A stretch of 9,764 nt of DNA from Euryarchaeota archaeon UBA173 (GTDB lineage Archaea; Thermoplasmatota; Poseidoniia; Poseidoniales; Thalassarchaeaceae), in NCBI GenBank assembly GCA_002498925.1, contig DAJH01000037.1:1-9764 (forward strand), in the 5' to 3' direction. Each line of letters starts with the position of its first letter. The stretch's first letter is position 1. Positions 7,301 through 9,764 of the stretch are shown one piece after another. Under the pieces are notes generated by a model that was not told where the DNA came from, made no database searches, and was given only the letters and a program-made list of their open reading frames with translations. The position numbers and the translations under genes are program-made.

Positions 7301-9764
7301 TATCCATCGGATCTTCGTCGGTGACCAAAACCGTCTGCATGCCGGGCCTAGCTGTCTCGTGGATGTTCTCCCATATGCGGCCTGAGTAAATCGCACTTAG
7401 GGGGTGGGCTACTCTCTGTTCCTCGGATTCCCTCTCCACCAGAGAGCCGACTGGGTCGAAGTGATGGAGTCCCTCATCCGAGACTAGGTACAATCCAGTT
7501 GAGTCTAGGTGCGCTCCCCTGGGGCCTGCGACCTGTGCAGATGCTACTGCGTCGTGATTGGAGGAGACTTCCATTACGTCGATTCCACCTGGGCTGATCA
7601 TGGCTAGGTGGGTTCCATCGGAAACGAGTTCGGTGGGAGGCCATGAAATCAGGGTGTTTGAGGGAGAGCCTGTTTCCATGTTCAATGTCGTTGCGTTCCA
7701 GTGTACTATTGGAGCTACGTCAGTGGCGATGTGAACACCCCAGTAGTCAGTGGCTATCGCTCTGACGTCATTGCTGGGAATCTTGTCTATCTGATACGTT
7801 CCATTGGCCATGTCAGTAGCTATGTCCCACGCAACTACACCGGGCCTGGTACTTCCTTGTCCATTGTGGGAGATGAATACCGATGCATCGTGATATAGGG
7901 TGGTCGTAGTGCCATCGTCGTTAACCACGTTCCTGGATGCTCCAGGGGAATATACGAGCCCGGAAACGGTATCTCCCATCAGGCCGTCTCCGGAATTAAG
8001 TGTGGCAATCACAGAGAGGCTGGTGGAAAGCACAGTCAGGCCCGCTGGACCTCCTGCGAGGATGTTCCCGTCGCCTTGGATTGGGTCATCAAGAACTAGG
8101 AGATGCTCGTAAATCTGCATCGGTAGACCGTCGATTGTGGTTATTGGGTCTTCCCACTCAGAAGTGGTAGTGTTCCTCACCCCTATTCCCCCCCATGTGG
8201 CAATTAGGACCTTGTCATCAATCTCCGCGAAGTCCCTCACTCGATCATTGGGGAGGCCTGCCAGAAGGCTACCGTAGCCCCATGCCCCTGTGGACGTGTC
8301 GAACTCTTGGAAGCCTGCGGCGGATCCCTGGTATCCCATCAGACCGACGTACATGGTACCGTCGTCCTCGAGAACCATGCCATCCATCTGGACGTGTAGG
8401 GCGGAAGGTGTTGGCGAGTATGATCTCTGAGCGAGATCGACTGACCAGAGCCCCCTGCCAGCGGTGGTTACCCAAATGGTCTCATCTTGAAGTGTCATGC
8501 TGTTGACGACGTCTTGCCCTAGTAGGCTATACCCGTCCTCCCATCTTACTGAGCCATTCTGTAATATCTCCCCCTGCAGGATGGATGCGCCGTAGTATGA
8601 GCCCTCATCCAGTGTCGAGGAGACCCAGACATGGGTTGAGTTCGATGCGAACTCTACTACTCTGCCGCTTGATAGTCCTGCTAGTTCGTCGAACCCTCCG
8701 GCGATTAGCCCTGTACTGTCCAATCTGTCGACTCTGTTCAGGCCTGTTGTCTGACCAGAACGTCCCACGGCATAAACTGGGGTTGAGCTAGATGGGACTC
8801 TGACGACTGAACAGCCGTCCATTCCCGGATCAATGATCTGCCCGCTGGAAGCCGATGTCCCAGATGTTACGATTCTCGAAATCCCGCCCGTGTTGTCGAA
8901 TTGGTGCGCGGCAAGGAGAACGTTACCATCGTGTAGCATACCACCGGGGAAGATTCTGTCCTCTGAAATGCCATCAGATGATGTAAGCGTTGACAGGAAG
9001 TTCCCTGTGTTGTAGTTCATCCTGTCGAATCCTACACCCTCCTCATCGTAGCCGACATACAGGATTCTATTCGACTCGTCGCAGGCCAGTGCCCTTGCAT
9101 CCGCATTAGCAAGACCATTGGAGCCCCCATCTGTTAGTGGGGATATCCATTCATCGGTCTGGCCGTCTGAGTCGTGGTCGGCGAAGTCGAACCTAGCAAC
9201 ACCTCCTTGGTTACCCCACCAGAACCTCCTCCCAATTGCGACGTGTACTATGTCGTCACAGAGAACAATGTCGGCCCCGTAGCCATCGGGGATATCCCCT
9301 GAGTCTAGGTCCCATGAGGTCCAGTTACCGGTAGATCCGTTCTTCCTGAAGATTTGCGCGTTGGAGTTCCAACCCTGGGATTGCATGGAGCTAGCCCAGA
9401 GATCGTCGCCAATCACCGTCATTGAGTAAAATTCTTCCTCGGCGTTGTTGGGCAGGCCGCTGTTCTCGGTCCATGAGGTCATCCAGGTCTCGTTGGAGGG
9501 ATTCCACCTCAGTATGCCGTTCATGCTCGCGAAGAGATATTCGCCGTCAAATTCTACCATGCCTCTTATCGGTCCTTCGATGTCTGACCACTCATCCAAG
9601 AGCGTCATCGTCGAGAAGCTGAATCGGCGCATTATGTTGTCACCGTATGCCACCCACATCTCGCAGGAGCTGGCATTCAACGGGAAACAGTCACCGAGGA
9701 GCCTTGCATTGACCCTGAGGACGTTTCCTATGGTCTCTAGGTTGTCCGCCCACGTCTCATTGAC
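4344..9764 (-). CDS. Giant surface protein: beta-propeller repeats, fibronectin III-like domains, one membrane helix, acidic tail (N-terminus outside the window)
   Basis: The frame is open to the window edge, with 1806 residues visible; a TTG at 9680 is not a believable start because in-frame coding continues upstream. Visible residues ~1-830 hold about 15 repeats of the propeller type (patterns such as DDLWASS, THVWVSS, ETIWVTTAGRGLWSVD, KVLIATWGGIGV), likely two propellers of about seven blades. After a beta-rich segment (~830-925) come about six fibronectin III-like domains (~925-1613), recognisable by repeated W..S.DPxxSxYR/YxIYV and YWxVxAxDxxGN phrases. A helix at ~1650-1669 (LIAVASALMILAGALLFI) followed by RPRR predicts an outside N-terminus and inside C-terminus. 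The cytoplasmic tail is very acidic and ends in two 12-residue DLDDLADD repeats. Many NxT/NxS sequons occur in the outer part. Adhesion, ligand sensing or polymer binding at the cell surface are inferences; no catalytic motif was seen. Confidence 0.85.
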   Translation of the reverse strand, partial: VNETWADNLETIGNVLRVNARLLGDCFPLNASSCEMWVAYGDNIMRRFSFSTMTLLDEWSDIEGPIRGMVEFDGEYLFASMNGILRWNPSNETWMTSWTENSGLPNNAEEEFYSMTVIGDDLWASSMQSQGWNSNAQIFRKNGSTGNWTSWDLDSGDIPDGYGADIVLCDDIVHVAIGRRFWWGNQGGVARFDFADHDSDGQTDEWISPLTDGGSNGLANADARALACDESNRILYVGYDEEGVGFDRMNYNTGNFLSTLTSSDGISEDRIFPGGMLHDGNVLLAAHQFDNTGGISRIVTSGTSASSGQIIDPGMDGCSVVRVPSSSTPVYAVGRSGQTTGLNRVDRLDSTGLIAGGFDELAGLSSGRVVEFASNSTHVWVSSTLDEGSYYGASILQGEILQNGSVRWEDGYSLLGQDVVNSMTLQDETIWVTTAGRGLWSVDLAQRSYSPTPSALHVQMDGMVLEDDGTMYVGLMGYQGSAAGFQEFDTSTGAWGYGSLLAGLPNDRVRDFAEIDDKVLIATWGGIGVRNTTTSEWEDPITTIDGLPMQIYEHLLVLDDPIQGDGNILAGGPAGLTVLSTSLSVIATLNSGDGLMGDTVSGLVYSPGASRNVVNDDGTTTTLYHDASVFISHNGQGSTRPGVVAWDIATDMANGTYQIDKIPSNDVRAIATDYWGVHIATDVAPIVHWNATTLNMETGSPSNTLISWPPTELVSDGTHLAMISPGGIDVMEVSSNHDAVASAQVAGPRGAHLDSTGLYLVSDEGLHHFDPVGSLVERESEEQRVAHPLSAIYSGRIWENIHETARPGMQTVLVTDEDPMDIDMISEMPLAGRLPMHTGALTLTSPQAGAWIWAESTYLNYSGIWDMAAMNPGIQPAFQSAISSVGPGSTSAQTTIQLQAPQNGQIKVRVTYDWQRIEVPTTLTNLTDRPNDGGGVLEATWLPAEDAAWSGYRIYVWDATGKEQWNPTADELSDFTTYMQIPFWSQTSALVTEADNDGTPEPLSDDRVYRAAIAIEYPDGSLGDAMAWPGTVSPSDEVPSPPDWLVAEPISGGTAGAIVLEWSACDELDPDKTRIWPVQQEVTSAVALSGEIDIPFSSGNTTVLDLEPNSLYWLVTACVDEAGQFDPNNVTIFGPVVTAGGLNDGIPPSPITDTLAMDVPDDEGGRIQVTWTPNSEEDCSYHTVYALPASGWQPPSTVDGWPVAAYVDDCITGEAVIDSLGSSPLQDGVTYWIGVVASDDWGNENLDAVLVVEATPSADTAGVGSAPSRVEGLNAWDHPDDDGTAIDIVWDRSPAPDFSHYTIWVSEYPLNDLTEISAHCNDSACNLIEVDQRQIGGFLQLQITVEEALYGSTVSTLSSEPIQPDIPLYVTITVHDIKGNVFLTDMDDNMVLVSPVDNRGDITPPERIAAPILEDRAPDDGDGIIVTFPESTASDTTEYWVFSDVVPFSDSTSMAPVMVVDRNDPMPVTIEHLSDGRPIAPSIMTWVAVAPVDSAGNAWLTNLKSSSIALVDENSLDPGLHLDEITGVRGYWDSAGTKVDVTWDLSTDPQISSYRVFVSTDPFEDTRNATQIGGEIAGTLLIMNDFNGEPLDNKQSYWAVVVGFDGEVHRLAVDPLEILPWSESSFGSVGGDESESGASWVDQLLSGDMNQLIAVASALMILAGALLFIRPRRDAAPQPWEMGALEVELEEQMMREASGLTGDEEFGVDDAELSSDSFGTMADVPASSYDGMSEGPTAQPIGGEIDESAPEADAEAVDELLGEESEDIDLDDLDDLADDLDIDDLDDLADDMGDEDVDTSFLDDML
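4392..4451. repeat. Tandem 24-bp direct repeat (period 36) in the acidic tail
   Basis: Two identical 24-base copies (4392-4415 and 4428-4451) lie 36 bases apart. They encode two copies of a 12-residue unit beginning DLDDLADD in the cytoplasmic tail of the giant surface protein. Identity at the DNA level suggests recent duplication or slippage, and the shorter GTCGTCTAGGTC unit recurs once more next to the second copy. Confidence 0.75.
4757..4818 (-). other. Single transmembrane helix of the giant surface protein
   Basis: This is an uninterrupted run of hydrophobic codons (LIAVASALMILAGALLFI) followed by RPRR on the C-terminal side. By the positive-inside rule it anchors the protein with the propeller/fibronectin part outside and about 135 acidic residues inside. 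Confidence 0.85.

Noticed and set aside
9678..9680. TTG at 9680 as the start of the giant surface protein
   Set aside because: The frame stays open for 28 further codons to the window edge with protein-like sequence, and there is no signal peptide after the TTG. The gene begins outside the window.
1..9764. CRISPR array, tRNA, rRNA, insertion sequence or phage genes
   Set aside because: No regularly spaced repeats, cloverleaf-like segments, transposase motifs or terminal inverted repeats were seen. The short repeats present are coding low-complexity units or the two dyads.

Overview
The window looks like chromosome from a planktonic archaeon, most likely a Thermoplasmatota / Marine Group II (Poseidoniales)-type lineage. 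This is an inference from the combination of a giant single-pass surface protein with a long Asp/Glu-rich cytoplasmic tail, a secreted protein rich in Ca-binding DxDxDG motifs, short intergenic gaps and moderate GC. No rRNA, tRNA or other taxonomic marker is present. All recognisable genes are on the minus strand, so the reading order runs from high to low coordinates.

Layout in the direction of transcription: (1) 9764-4344, the C-terminal 1806 residues of a giant surface protein whose start lies outside the window. It holds about 15 beta-propeller-like repeats, about six fibronectin type III-like domains, one transmembrane helix and an acidic tail. (2) A 41-base gap, then 4302-3550, a divergent pabC-like aminodeoxychorismate lyase. 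(3) 3550-1247, a fused pabB-pabA aminodeoxychorismate synthase. Its start codon overlaps the pabC stop and its Shine-Dalgarno sequence lies in the last pabC codons. (4) 1214-852, a small protein with a CxxC...CxxC zinc-binding motif and two membrane helices. (5) A 300-base non-coding stretch, 851-552, carrying two related 19-bp inverted repeats. (6) 551-1, the N-terminal part of a secreted protein with five DxDxDG (thrombospondin type 3-like) motifs. It runs off the left edge.

Genes 2 and 3 together encode chorismate + glutamine -> 4-amino-4-deoxychorismate -> p-aminobenzoate + pyruvate, the p-aminobenzoate branch of folate biosynthesis. A Lys in the PIKGT motif identifies the synthase as PabB-type rather than TrpE-type. 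The small zinc/membrane gene follows closely and is probably co-transcribed, but its role is unknown. The two surface/secreted proteins flanking this operon are probably unrelated to it in function.

The items most worth a second look are the two dyad elements with a compensatory base pair change, the PabB-PabA domain order, the shortened PabC with a changed cofactor-binding motif, and the architecture of the giant surface protein. I saw no CRISPR array, insertion sequence or known defence system.
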